DNA of 64,000 nt, taken from the NCBI GenBank assembly GCA_015272395.1, contig JACYLQ010000011.1:1-64000 (forward strand). The letters are read 5' to 3'. The position numbers and the translations under genes were made by a program. Position 1 is the first letter of the stretch. Every line of letters starts with the position of its first letter. The DNA comes from Calothrix sp. C42_A2020_038 (GTDB taxonomy: Bacteria; Cyanobacteriota; Cyanobacteriia; Cyanobacteriales; Nostocaceae). Below are positions 1 to 8,325 of this stretch, piece by piece. A model generated the notes under the pieces. It made no database searches. It saw only the letters and a list, made by a program, of their open reading frames with translations, and was not told where the DNA came from.

Positions 1-842
1 TCATCCCCAAACTTGACTCGAATTAAAGTACTTGCCAACTCAATCTTGCCTTCTAGCTTGCCTTCTAACTTAGCGTTGTTAATTTCGGCTTCATACCAAG
101 CATCGATTTCTGCCATCGTTCTCATAAAATCTTCGTCCTCTGGAGTTAAATTATCACTAGGTATGTCTCGTAGATAAACACAGTATCTAACACATGCACT
201 GATTATATCATTTTTCTCCCTACGGTCTGGCGATAGCTGCTTGATTGATTCAAAAGCGATTTTCGCACTTTCTTTGTTTCCCAACATTTTCAACCAAATC
301 GTATCAGAACTATCAACTAATTGCTCAATAATCACAATTCCCATCCGTAATATTTGGGGAAGTCGATATACACCGCTACCTAATTCCAGTGCTGGTTGAG
401 CGTTACATAAATTCAATAATTTTTCACTGCAATTAACCGTCAGTATCCAGGTAAATGGATTTTGATTTTCTATTTGTTGCTTTGCTTGTTTCGACAGTCG
501 TCCAGAAGCTGTTAGTTCCTGTTTTGTTTTGGATTTTTCTACCAGTTCTTTTTGCTTTTGTGTCCAATATAGGTTCTTTCTAGTAATCGATTTATTAATA
601 TCAGTTTCTTCTAAATATGAGCTATAATGTTCGATGATAATTGTTGGATGCTCTTGCATTAATCGGTCGAATAAACCTAACTTCTCTTGCTGCCATCCGG
701 GATTTTCTCGTCTTATAAAAATTAAATCAATTTCCAGGTCTTCATCATTATGGACTTGGATATTTTGTAGAGTATCCCCTTTGGTTTTATATAAAGATTG
801 AATATAAAATTTGAAGAATCGGTCGTGTTTATATTGAGGCAT
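1..842 (-). CDS. Rpn/YhgA-like protein with DUF4351 (copy A, 3' end outside window)
   Basis: This is the first of two near-identical genes; the other is at 1594-2559. It starts with ATG at 842 and runs leftwards off the window, so the C-terminus is missing. The N-terminus has the HDRFFK start and the EIDLIF / IIIEHYSSY strands expected of the Rpn/YhgA branch of PD-(D/E)XK nucleases, and the end visible here enters the DUF4351 segment. Compared with copy B there is a 12-base insertion near position 55-66 that duplicates the residues KLEG in frame, so the reading frame is intact. Members of this family are linked to transposase-like or recombination-promoting nucleases, but the nuclease activity of this branch is unproven. 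The fold assignment is inferred from motifs; the duplication is seen directly. Confidence 0.8.
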   Translation of the reverse strand, partial: MPQYKHDRFFKFYIQSLYKTKGDTLQNIQVHNDEDLEIDLIFIRRENPGWQQEKLGLFDRLMQEHPTIIIEHYSSYLEETDINKSITRKNLYWTQKQKELVEKSKTKQELTASGRLSKQAKQQIENQNPFTWILTVNCSEKLLNLCNAQPALELGSGVYRLPQILRMGIVIIEQLVDSSDTIWLKMLGNKESAKIAFESIKQLSPDRREKNDIISACVRYCVYLRDIPSDNLTPEDEDFMRTMAEIDAWYEAEINNAKLEGKLEGKIELASTLIRVKFGD

Positions 843-891
843 TTAAATTTATCTATTTGTTGACAATGATATCCTATTGTTTAATTTACTT
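1..891. repeat. Direct repeat copy A (about 0.9 kb or longer)
   Basis: Positions 1-891 match 1730-2608 in the same orientation, apart from one 12-base insertion in copy A. Identity ends abruptly at 891/2608, about 49 bases upstream of the shared start codon. The left end of this copy lies outside the window, so its full length is unknown. No terminal inverted repeats or transposase gene are visible at the junction, which argues for segmental duplication rather than a simple insertion sequence. Confidence 0.93.
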
Positions 892-933
892 TTAAGCGAG
901 AAAAATATTGTTAAACCATTATAACCAAAATTA

Positions 934-1371
934 GTGTTCAATATTTACAACTTTATCGTTTCTGATGGTGACAAGGGTAGTAAGTCTCAAGTTATCGGCG
1001 CCGATACTCCGTGTGAAATTAGACGAGACGCCGAAATTATAGAAAAATTACCCAATATTCCGACCCAAGTAGAGTTAGGAGACAAATTTCAACAGTCGCA
1101 CGACCTGATATTACTTCAAAACCCCGATAGTTTAAAAGAATGCGATCTCGGCGCCAGTGAATGTATTCGTAAATTAGAGCAAAACCAGGACACAGAAATT
1201 TTCGCCGACTATACAGGTGGAACTAAAACAATGTCAGCAGCGTTAGTTTTAGCAGCAATTGATTGTGGCATACCTCTTTATCTTACCGTTGCAGGCGCCA
1301 GAGAAAACTTGATTAAATTTGAACGTGGAGAATCTACACAACAGGTAGATACAAACTTTCGGCACGTTTAA
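934..1371 (+). pseudogene. Truncated CARF-domain (CRISPR-associated Rossmann fold) remnant
   Basis: The 145-residue frame opens with GTG and contains DYTGGTKTMSAALVLAA (about residues 93-109), the signature of CARF domains of the TIGR02710/Csx1-Card1 kind that sense cyclic oligoadenylates. The SDGDKGSKSQVIG segment near the N-terminus also fits strand 2 of that fold. The first beta strand and its VTVGGSP-type loop, expected about 30 residues upstream, are absent: the sequence there is the end of repeat copy A. No HEPN or nuclease effector domain follows the stop at 1369-1371. Between 1470 and 1593 another open frame carries LFDPVLVFIKLLIGLD-like residues and could be more of the same degraded gene. 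No CRISPR array or other cas gene is seen. I read it as a dead fragment; a stand-alone CARF ring-nuclease-like protein is a less likely alternative. Confidence 0.7.
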
Positions 1372-1593
1372 TTTATTTAGGAGTTAGAAATTAAATCGCG
1401 CTTTACAGCTTCACAAAGTTAACTTGGATATAATTTCTGATGGAAAGTAAAAACTGTCTATGCTAAACCTTAAAAACGACAAGGAGATTAGATAACCGAA
1501 AACAGAAACGGGCGCCGTAGATTGTTCGATCCAGTATTGGTTTTTATCAAGCTATTAATCGGATTGGATGCTCCCAGACAACAACGTAAGGGT

Positions 1594-2559
1594 TTAAACT
1601 TTTTCGCCACGAGTCAGCCATTCGGACATCTCAATCGGTTGTTGCCAATTAAGCATTGCTACCGTAAAATCATCAAGTTGCTTGGTATTTAACTTTTGAA
1701 GTTGACTAATTATCTGTGGTGTGAGAATCTCATCCCCAAACTTGACTCGAATTAAAGTACTTGCCAACTCAATCTTGCCTTCTAACTTAGCGTTGTTAAT
1801 TTCGGCTTCATACCAAGCATCGATTTCTGCCATCGTTCTCATAAAATCTTCGTCCTCTGGAGTTAAATTATCACTAGGTATGTCTCGTAGATAAACACAG
1901 TATCTAACACATGCACTGATTATATCATTTTTCTCCCTACGGTCTGGCGATAGCTGCTTGATTGATTCAAAAGCGATTTTCGCACTTTCTTTGTTTCCCA
2001 ACATTTTCAACCAAATCGTATCAGAACTATCAACTAATTGCTCAATAATCACAATTCCCATCCGTAATATTTGGGGAAGTCGATATACACCGCTACCTAA
2101 TTCCAGTGCTGGTTGAGCGTTACATAAATTCAATAATTTTTCACTGCAATTAACCGTCAGTATCCAGGTAAATGGATTTTGATTTTCTATTTGTTGCTTT
2201 GCTTGTTTCGACAGTCGTCCAGAAGCTGTTAGTTCCTGTTTTGTTTTGGATTTTTCTACCAGTTCTTTTTGCTTTTGTGTCCAATATAGGTTCTTTCTAG
2301 TAATCGATTTATTAATATCAGTTTCTTCTAAATATGAGCTATAATGTTCGATGATAATTGTTGGATGCTCTTGCATTAATCGGTCGAATAAACCTAACTT
2401 CTCTTGCTGCCATCCGGGATTTTCTCGTCTTATAAAAATTAAATCAATTTCCAGGTCTTCATCATTATGGACTTGGATATTTTGTAGAGTATCCCCTTTG
2501 GTTTTATATAAAGATTGAATATAAAATTTGAAGAATCGGTCGTGTTTATATTGAGGCAT
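1594..2559 (-). CDS. Rpn/YhgA-like PD-(D/E)XK protein with C-terminal DUF4351 (copy B, complete)
   Basis: This complete 321-residue copy begins MPQYKHDRFFKFYIQ. Residues 1-100 resemble the Rpn/YhgA nuclease-like fold, with DLEIDLIF (about 35-42) and IIIEHYSS (about 69-76) as the probable active-site strands. Residues 262-316 (RVKFGDEILTPQIISQLQ and following) match the DUF4351 helical tail found at the end of many cyanobacterial Rpn-like proteins. The start ATG at 2559 is shared with copy A. It is the only copy whose C-terminus can be read here. Function is unproven: relatives promote recombination or accompany transposons. The gene contains no GGCGCC palindrome, which weakly fits recent arrival. 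Confidence 0.82.
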   Translation of the reverse strand: MPQYKHDRFFKFYIQSLYKTKGDTLQNIQVHNDEDLEIDLIFIRRENPGWQQEKLGLFDRLMQEHPTIIIEHYSSYLEETDINKSITRKNLYWTQKQKELVEKSKTKQELTASGRLSKQAKQQIENQNPFTWILTVNCSEKLLNLCNAQPALELGSGVYRLPQILRMGIVIIEQLVDSSDTIWLKMLGNKESAKIAFESIKQLSPDRREKNDIISACVRYCVYLRDIPSDNLTPEDEDFMRTMAEIDAWYEAEINNAKLEGKIELASTLIRVKFGDEILTPQIISQLQKLNTKQLDDFTVAMLNWQQPIEMSEWLTRGEKV

Positions 2560-2608
2560 TTAAATTTATCTATTTGTTGACAATGATATCCTATTGTTTA
2601 ATTTACTT
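1730..2608. repeat. Direct repeat copy B
   Basis: This is the second copy of the segment at 1-891, lacking 12 bases. It covers the gene from its 5' flank to at least residue 277. The part of the gene at 1594-1729 probably belongs to the repeat too but has no counterpart inside the window. Immediately right of the 2608 junction the sequence enters an unrelated coding remnant (2611-2736). Confidence 0.93.
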
Positions 2609-2610
2609 CG

Positions 2611-2736
2611 CCAGGTTATTACCTAGCTGATATTGTTGAGAGAAAGTACTACTATTGTGGTACCCAGTGGGATGATATAAAATGTACTTTACGAGAGGAA
2701 TTGGGTATTGGGTGCCTTGACCCTTCAATAGGATGA
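2611..2736 (+). pseudogene. 5'-truncated small cyanobacterial protein remnant
   Basis: A 41-codon frame directly abuts the end of repeat copy B and reads PGYYLADIVERKYYYCGTQW, then a GIGCLDP-like ending and a TGA stop. It has no start codon because the upstream bases belong to the repeat. The PGYYL / RYYYCGT pattern looks like the C-terminal half of short cyanobacterial proteins with that motif, known to me only as uncharacterised. I infer that the duplication or insertion of the DUF4351 segment removed the 5' part. Confidence 0.5.
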
Positions 2737-2876
2737 GTTATTTTATCAATAAATTCAGGTTCCTTATTGAAAGCCAGGAATCGAGCCAATACTCCAATAC
2801 TGCCTAAGTTTTAGGGAACAGGGGAAGAGGAAAAGGCGTAAAGACTATACAGTAAATTGCATTTTAACGGCATACA

Positions 2877-2906
2877 TGTAGAGACGTTATGTGTAACGTC
2901 TCTACA
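2877..2906. repeat. GTAGAGAC-family hairpin 1
   Basis: TGTAGAGACGTTA and TAACGTCTCTACA form a perfect 13-bp stem around the loop TGTG. It is one of five intergenic hairpins in this window sharing the arm GTAGAGAC/GTCTCTAC but with different inner stems. It lies between the DUF4351 patch and the GHL10 gene and could act as that gene's 3' terminus on the minus strand. Confidence 0.85.
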
Positions 2907-2956
2907 AGATTTTGGATATTATTCGTATTAAATACAACAAGCACATCGCAGTCGTA

Positions 2957-4372
2957 TTAGTCAACCCTCGCGCGCAGCGCTGGAGACGGGAAAATAGCTT
3001 GAAAACCTTGCTGCCTCTGACTTGGGTCTTCAGGACCAGTGTCCCATAAACTTTCATAGTAGAAAAACGCTACACCCAAACCGCGTTGCTGGGCAGCTTG
3101 AACTTGTGTTTTAATTTGCTGTATTGGTACGCGGCGCGTCCGTAAACCTGCCATAATGCCGATACCTGTTGGTATATTAAGTTGTTGTGTTTCTAAAACT
3201 TCTGCACGGGTAAGCTTAGAAGTGAACGAATTTAAATCGTCACGGTAGACTTGCATAACCAACTCGTCAACAATATTCAATCGCACCCAATTCAACCAGT
3301 CTTGAAGTTGAAATTTGTAAGCGAAGTTGTAGTAATTAGGAGAGACCGAAAAAATAGCGTTCGGTTTGCGTGCTTTCACAGCTTGGTTTAGTTGCAACAT
3401 AAAAGCTGTAATTTTATCCGCGCGCCAACGCATCCAAGCTTGGTCTTGAGAGTTAGATGGAGGAGCTTTTCCTGTTTCTTGGGTATACAAAGATACTGTA
3501 TATCTATCGTAACCAAATTCGTGAGGTAAACTCATGTGGTCATCGAACTGAATACCATCGGCATCGTATTTCGTAACGATTTCTAGCACGAGGTCACTGA
3601 TAAATCTTTGTACTTCTGGATGAAAAGGATTGAGCCATGCCACTTCACCCGCCGCACTGATTGATGTCATGGTACCATCACGCTTGCGTGTTAACCATTC
3701 GGGATGATTTAAAGCTAACTCCGAAGTCTCAGGCGCCATAAAACCAAACTCAAACCAAGGAATTGCCAGTAACCCACGACGGTGTGCTTGATTGACGACA
3801 TCGGCGATAATATCCTGCCCCTCTGTACCCCTATACACAAAGGGTTGAATTTGTGCGCGCTGTGCAACAGCACTAGGATACATTACATATCCTGAATTCC
3901 AAACAACAGGATAAACCGTATTAAAGTTCAATTGGCGCAGCTTATCCATCGCTTCGCCAAGTCTTTTCCTATCCCTTACTACACCGAGGTCATTATTAGT
4001 AATCCACACACCCCGAATTTCTTGCCGTGGTCGCTGCACTCGTTGAACTGGTTGCGGTACTGGTTGTGGTACTGGTTGTGGTACTGGTTGTGGTTGCGGA
4101 GATGAAGGAGGTAATGGAATTGGTTGGGGAAATTGCGGTGGTGGTGGAACTGGTTGTGGTACTGGAAATTGTGGTGGTGGTGGAACTGGTTGTGGTACTG
4201 GAAATTGTGGTTGAGGTGGAACTGGTTGTGGTACTGGGAACTGTGCTAAAGCTGGAGCAAAAGTATCCAGTGTTACTACCGTCACAAACGACAATAAACA
4301 TAAAATTGGTGCAAATGACTTTAGCGAGTACCGCCACCGAAAAATAAAATTGAACATCGACTTTAATGACAT
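2957..4372 (-). CDS. Exported glycoside hydrolase family 10-like (GHL10) protein with Pro-rich linker
   Basis: The catalytic-like domain begins REIRGVWITNNDLGVV and continues through NFNTVYPVVWN, PWFEFGFMAP, WLNPFHPEVQ and YDADGIQFDDHM, the pattern of the GHL10 (DUF187) TIM-barrel family, presumably acting on cell-wall or extracellular polysaccharide. Before it lies a Pro/Gln/Phe/Val-rich linker of repeated PQPVP and PQFP units. The open frame extends to 4489, but residues upstream (MASREALPIARG) look non-functional. I chose the ATG at 4372 because it gives a proper signal peptide: basic start, hydrophobic core LKSFAPILCLLSFVTVV, then ALA before the linker. Other in-frame ATGs lie at 4399 and 4426. 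No clear Shine-Dalgarno decides. The Pro-rich linker suggests the domain is held away from the membrane or spans the wall. Family call is confident; substrate unknown. Confidence 0.85.
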   Translation of the reverse strand: MSLKSMFNFIFRWRYSLKSFAPILCLLSFVTVVTLDTFAPALAQFPVPQPVPPQPQFPVPQPVPPPPQFPVPQPVPPPPQFPQPIPLPPSSPQPQPVPQPVPQPVPQPVQRVQRPRQEIRGVWITNNDLGVVRDRKRLGEAMDKLRQLNFNTVYPVVWNSGYVMYPSAVAQRAQIQPFVYRGTEGQDIIADVVNQAHRRGLLAIPWFEFGFMAPETSELALNHPEWLTRKRDGTMTSISAAGEVAWLNPFHPEVQRFISDLVLEIVTKYDADGIQFDDHMSLPHEFGYDRYTVSLYTQETGKAPPSNSQDQAWMRWRADKITAFMLQLNQAVKARKPNAIFSVSPNYYNFAYKFQLQDWLNWVRLNIVDELVMQVYRDDLNSFTSKLTRAEVLETQQLNIPTGIGIMAGLRTRRVPIQQIKTQVQAAQQRGLGVAFFYYESLWDTGPEDPSQRQQGFQAIFPSPALRARVD

Positions 4373-4733
4373 GTTAGTTACCCACGCACGCCATCGCATA
4401 TTTTTGTGATGGAATCTACTCGCCATATAGTTTACATTTAATGTATGTTTACTCCCACGAGCAATTGGCAATGCTTCTCTTGATGCCATGCCGCGCGCCT
4501 AAGTGCTGTATCAATTTACTTGACACACCACTAGGGCAAACTACCAGCCTTGACGCAACTAATTCGTGAGTAGTGCCCACAATATATTTATTTGTGATAA
4601 TTGTGCTAATTAATACTCTTCTCACCAAATGCTACAGGACTTACGTAAATCACCCCTTAAAAAGCTAGGGGTAATTCGGATTGTAATATTACGTTAGTGT
4701 AAGAGGATGTTTGAAAAATCGTATTTTCTTATT

Positions 4734-4756
4734 CCCCTTCCCTGGTAGGGAAGGGG
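4734..4756. repeat. Perfect 9-bp hairpin, CCCCTTCCC/GGGAAGGGG
   Basis: CCCCTTCCC and GGGAAGGGG pair perfectly across TGGTA. Such GC-rich palindromes are common in filamentous cyanobacterial spacers. The rest of the 4490-4893 spacer holds one further hairpin (4833-4858), a short CCCCT...AGGGG imperfect pair near 4655-4673, and no recognisable gene. Confidence 0.7.
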
Positions 4757-4832
4757 TTAGAGGTTCTTAGACCTACTTTCGGACTAACTGAACCGTATTG
4801 AGCATTAGGCGCAATTTTTTACACATACAATA

Positions 4833-4858
4833 TAGAGACGCAAAATTTTGCATCTCTA
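4833..4858. repeat. GTAGAGAC-family hairpin 2
   Basis: TAGAGACGCAAAA pairs with TTTTGCATCTCTA with one mismatch and no loop beyond the AT centre. It sits 35 bases past the stop codon of the gene at 4894-5619, where it could end transcription from the right. Confidence 0.75.
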
Positions 4859-4893
4859 CATTTATATTATTCACGACTATTTTTTAACTCTGC

Positions 4894-5619
4894 TTACAGT
4901 TTTGCAGCAGTAGATTCTAGAATTGTTTTGAGTTGCTTTCTAATTACTTGTTCAGTTTGAGCAACTGTCGCTCCGGCTTTAGCAGCTTTTTTGTCTGCTT
5001 CTGTTTGATATTCCTCTACAGGAGAAGGTTCACCGTTGGCTATTTTTGTTTTCGTAGCATTGTATGAAGTTTGTGCTGCTTCCCAACGTTGCTTAACTTG
5101 GGTGTAACGGTCGCCATATTGTACTGTTAGCTTACCATCCCAGTTAGCCAATAGTTCTTTCAGGGAAACATAATCTTTTTGTAGGCTTCTAAAAAATCTT
5201 GCTTTTAGAGCATTGAAAGCTGCGATGAGTAAAGACTTAAAAGTACGAGGTTCTTTTTGTTGAGTACTTTCGACTGCAACAAGGGCGCCATCAACTGCTT
5301 CAAAAATTTGTTGTTCACCAATAACTTGGCTAGTAACTGTTTGCTGTTTACTATTGCTATCTTTTACACCTGCAATGGCGCCTTCCATTGCAGCCATTGC
5401 TTCATCCTTGGCTTGTTGACCCTTTGTCTTAAAATTCTCGATAACTGTTGTCACAGCATCTTTTGCAATATTGCGAATTTCTCCAGAACCATCTTTGATT
5501 TCATTTACAGCATCAGTAACTGCAACTTGAACAATTTCACGAATTCTTTTAGTTCTGGCGCCGCCTGTTTCTTTAACTTGCGCTAAATCTTGAGCGATGC
5601 GTTCTTTGATTGTAGACAT
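4894..5619 (-). CDS. Uncharacterised cyanobacterial helical protein
   Basis: The 241-residue protein has no signal peptide or membrane span. It is rich in Lys, Glu, Ala and Gln and predicted by eye to be almost wholly helical: residues 1-90 contain spaced IxxxV heptad-like patterns (KRIREIVQVAVTDAVNEI), and residues 140-240 form a second helical region with NWDGKLTVQYGDRYTQVK in the middle. A strong ribosome site GGAGG lies seven bases before the ATG at 5619. It follows the YkvA-family gene by 76 bases on the same strand, so the two are probably co-transcribed. I do not recognise the family. A structural or membrane-peripheral role, perhaps apolipoprotein- or late-embryogenesis-like, is only a guess from the repeated amphipathic helices. 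Confidence 0.75.
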   Translation of the reverse strand: MSTIKERIAQDLAQVKETGGARTKRIREIVQVAVTDAVNEIKDGSGEIRNIAKDAVTTVIENFKTKGQQAKDEAMAAMEGAIAGVKDSNSKQQTVTSQVIGEQQIFEAVDGALVAVESTQQKEPRTFKSLLIAAFNALKARFFRSLQKDYVSLKELLANWDGKLTVQYGDRYTQVKQRWEAAQTSYNATKTKIANGEPSPVEEYQTEADKKAAKAGATVAQTEQVIRKQLKTILESTAAKL

Positions 5620-5695
5620 AAATATTCCTCCAAATTTAAATAATGAAGTGTTTTTAGAATGTACACAGATAATAAAAAATTAATTGTAATTGTGT

Positions 5696-6007
5696 TTAAT
5701 TTACAGTGACAGCTTCAACATCAATTACATTATTGATTTTGGTTGTATCTACTTCAGCATAGTCACCACGCTTTTTGCGTTGTTTTTGAAGTTGCCCCAT
5801 AACAATTTGGGATACTTCCGCGACTAAAAAGCTTGCAATCAAACCATCATCAATTAGCCCTAAAATTGGTATAGCATCTGGCACAATATCTATAGGACTA
5901 ATAAAATAAAACAACGCTGCAACAATTGCTGCCCAACGATACTTAGGATTACGTAGTGCTTTACGAATTCCGTTTTGTAATAGTTGCGTTACAAAATTCT
6001 TTCTCAT
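5696..6007 (-). CDS. YkvA family (DUF1232) small membrane protein
   Basis: The 103-residue protein carries YFISPIDIVPDAIPILGLIDDGLIA (about 38-62), the hallmark of DUF1232/YkvA proteins, in which a conserved SPIDxIPD loop joins two hydrophobic helices. The N-terminus is basic (RKALRNPKYRW), as expected for the cytoplasmic face; the tail is polar. Homologues are widespread and functionally undefined, though often tied to envelope stress. Start at ATG 6007 gives the usual family length. It probably leads a two-gene unit with the helical protein at 4894-5619. Confidence 0.88.
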   Translation of the reverse strand: MRKNFVTQLLQNGIRKALRNPKYRWAAIVAALFYFISPIDIVPDAIPILGLIDDGLIASFLVAEVSQIVMGQLQKQRKKRGDYAEVDTTKINNVIDVEAVTVN

Positions 6008-6204
6008 TTATTGTTCCTTTATCTCACAAATTTATATTGACAGATATGTCTCCAAAAATCTGGTGTGGATAACCATCTAGAAGTTCGTAAAAATACACCG
6101 TCCAATTTTTGTAGTGCTGACCGTACATACAAACAATCTGTCGAGCAAAGCATGATTGCTTTGCTCACTTAACTCAACTAAAGCTGTTTATCAATGGAGG
6201 GTGA

Positions 6205-6423
6205 ATAATTATTTATGATGGAGGCAAAAATGCTTATGTTTATAAGGTTCCACAACTACTTGTTGATACAATCAAGACAAAGTATGAAGAAGGGAAGCGC
6301 TTAACAGGTATAGCTTTTACCCCTAGTAATGGTTGGGTATTATTATTGGGTAGGTCAATACCGCCAGTTCCTGCCCATATAACAACCTTCGACCATTTTC
6401 CGGCTCCAATTGTAATCCCATAA
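6205..6423 (+). pseudogene. Startless coding remnant of a GWVLL-type repeat protein
   Basis: A 72-codon open frame between in-frame stops at 6202 and 6421 reads IIIYDGGKNAYVYKVPQ, then DTIKTKYEEGKRLTGIAFTP and NGWVLLLGRS, ending with FPAPIVIP. There is no ATG, GTG or TTG upstream in frame. The pattern of an aromatic strand, a helix with GKR, and a GWVLL strand resembles one unit of repeat proteins with GW(V/I)(L/V)L motifs, known to me only as uncharacterised. It is most likely the last unit of a lost gene; an unusual start codon is possible but improbable. Confidence 0.4.
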
Positions 6424-6500
6424 TAAAATATCGCTTTTTGACCTGTTTAGTGAGCTATATGCTTGAAACGACTGCTACACAAACAGGTAAAAACTTAGGA

Positions 6501-6530
6501 ATCCTGACTTTTTAGATAAGTCAGGATTTT
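6501..6530 (+). terminator. Rho-independent terminator
   Basis: ATCCTGACTT pairs perfectly with AAGTCAGGAT across a short AT loop and is followed by TTT. It stands 78 bases downstream of the coding remnant at 6205-6423, supporting the idea that a real plus-strand gene once ended here. Confidence 0.65.
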
Positions 6531-6636
6531 GGAATGTTGGGTTGCGAAGAGAAGATAACTTCAACACCACTTCCCAAAGGTGGGGGGAACCTCCGCACTC
6601 ACGCTCGACTCTCCAACCTAGGTTTTATCTGAGGGT

Positions 6637-7557
6637 TTAGAGGTCAGGAGGCAACATTAATTTGTTAATAACGTGAATTACACCGTTACTAGCTTTAACA
6701 TCAGCCTGAACAACTGTGGCATCATTGACTGTTACACCAGTAGAGGGGTCTACTTTGACACCAATGGGCCCGCCTTGCAGACTCTTAACTTCGCCAGCTT
6801 TTAAGTCTGTAGAAAGTACTTGACCAGGTACTACATGGTAGGTGAGAATCTTCACTAGTACTTCCTTATTTTCTGGCTTTAACAAGTCTCTCACTGCATC
6901 TTGCGGTAACTCAGCAAAGGCTTCATCTGTTGGTGCAAAAACAGTGAAAGGACCTTCGCCTTGTAAAGTTTTATCTAGTCCAGCAGCTTTGAGCGCTTGG
7001 GTCAAAGTTTTAAACGAACCATTTGCTTCAGCTATTGCAAAAATGTTTTTGTTTGAGTCACTCTGGCTTCCTGGTGCTGGTGTTCTAGGCGCCGTCTCAG
7101 GTGGAGTGGGTACACCTGGTTCTGGTGTTGTTGGTACTGTTGGAGTTGCTCCAGGTTCGGTAGGAAGTGGAGTTAGTTCGCCTCCAGGTGCAGGTGCAGG
7201 TAGTGTAGTTGGAGGTGTAGAAGTACCTGCACCAGGACAAGCACTACGGTTATAAGGACACTCCTGTAAAATACTTGGGGATGGATTTAATTTAGCCCCC
7301 GGAGTTGTCACCTGAGCAGTTTGACTTTTCTTCTTCTTAGAATTTTGCTTCTGTGTATCAAACGCTGGCTCACTTCCTAAGTACTGTGTGTTAATCAGGA
7401 CACGCTGACTACGGTTGTAAGTTGTCTCAGAAAAAATACTAGGATTTGGGTTGAGTTTCTCTTGTGCCCCCGCAGGCAAGTTAATCAAGAGACCAATGCC
7501 CGTTACTCCCACTACGCCAGCCATAAAAAGCAGCAAACTGCTGTTATTAACCTTCAT
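6637..7557 (-). CDS. Exported fasciclin (FAS1) domain protein with Pro/Thr-rich linker
   Basis: From the ATG at 7557 the protein starts MKVNNSSLLLFMAGVVGVTG and has a hydrophobic core ending PAGAQ, a signal peptide. A GTG 30 bases upstream extends the frame but would spoil the signal, so I rejected it. Two short similar segments (LNPNPSIFSETTYNRSQ and LNPSPSILQECPYNRSA) follow, then a Pro/Thr/Ala-rich linker. The C-terminal 130 residues are a single FAS1 domain: SFKTLTQALKAAGLDKTLQ, the FTVFAPTDEAFAELP strand and the NGVIHVINKLMLPP ending. FAS1 domains mediate adhesion at the cell surface. The duplicated NPSPSI..YNRS motif before the linker is an oddity. Function in adhesion or sheath is inferred from the family. 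Confidence 0.92.
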   Translation of the reverse strand: MKVNNSSLLLFMAGVVGVTGIGLLINLPAGAQEKLNPNPSIFSETTYNRSQRVLINTQYLGSEPAFDTQKQNSKKKKSQTAQVTTPGAKLNPSPSILQECPYNRSACPGAGTSTPPTTLPAPAPGGELTPLPTEPGATPTVPTTPEPGVPTPPETAPRTPAPGSQSDSNKNIFAIAEANGSFKTLTQALKAAGLDKTLQGEGPFTVFAPTDEAFAELPQDAVRDLLKPENKEVLVKILTYHVVPGQVLSTDLKAGEVKSLQGGPIGVKVDPSTGVTVNDATVVQADVKASNGVIHVINKLMLPPDL

Positions 7558-8325
7558 AAATCTATAGTTTGGCTTAGGTTTCCACACATTACATAGAAGA
7601 CTTATAACATTTTTTTACCCATAAAATCTAACTTTGAGAATAATATTTTTACTCATCAACTGCTTAATTATTGATGATCTACGAATTTCAGACACAATAT
7701 TTTCATGCTGGATGTACCTATATAAATTATTCACATATGTGAGAATCTAACTGGTAATACGTCCAATTGCCTCTTAAATCCAATAATCAACTGTAATTCG
7801 ACTATTTTTCGGCTTTTGTTATTAGTTCATTAGCTGTACTGAAATGACTAAATCTATCCAATCTGAATACTAGTAATATTAAGCACCTTTTTTTTAGATA
7901 ATCATCAGTAGTGTTTGAAATATATTAACATTTTAAGCACTTCTAAACCATTCAATCTTAGCTAAATTAAGTAATTTATGTATTTATTGTTACAACAAAA
8001 ATGTTTATGTATTGATTTGATCGGATTTAGGAAGAGATTGTAACGATGAAAAATATTATTTCGACTCACGCAATAGTCTAATTGTTCCTATGGTTTTAAA
8101 TTTTCTATAAATAGTTGTGTGAGTATAAGTATTTTTTAGCCGGCAATTATTACTTGGTGTAATATTCTGTGTATACACTTAGCCTGAATCTATCAACTTT
8201 CGATTTTAACTATATCGCCCGATAGTTGTGCGGTAAAAATTAGCAAAACATATAATGAATCGAGCTAATTTAAACAAAGGTAAAATTGTACAATCTGCCA
8301 GTCAATTAGTAGCAAGGAATACAAA
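7558..8325. other. Gene-free AT-rich spacer
   Basis: No supported gene lies in this 768-base spacer between divergent genes. It is AT-rich with stops in all frames. A TATAAT at 8251-8256, with TTGTGC 19 bases upstream, might be the promoter of the GST gene; this is a weak match. Confidence 0.5.

Noticed and set aside
1-2736. Insertion sequence
   Set aside because: No transposase motif, terminal inverted repeats or target duplication visible; the repeat is better described as a duplicated gene segment.
3996-4347. Long Ser/Thr-rich and Val-rich frames on both strands opposite the proline repeats of the GHL10 gene
   Set aside because: They are frame shadows of the repetitive Pro-rich linker; composition is an artefact of the repeat and neither has a plausible start or neighbour.
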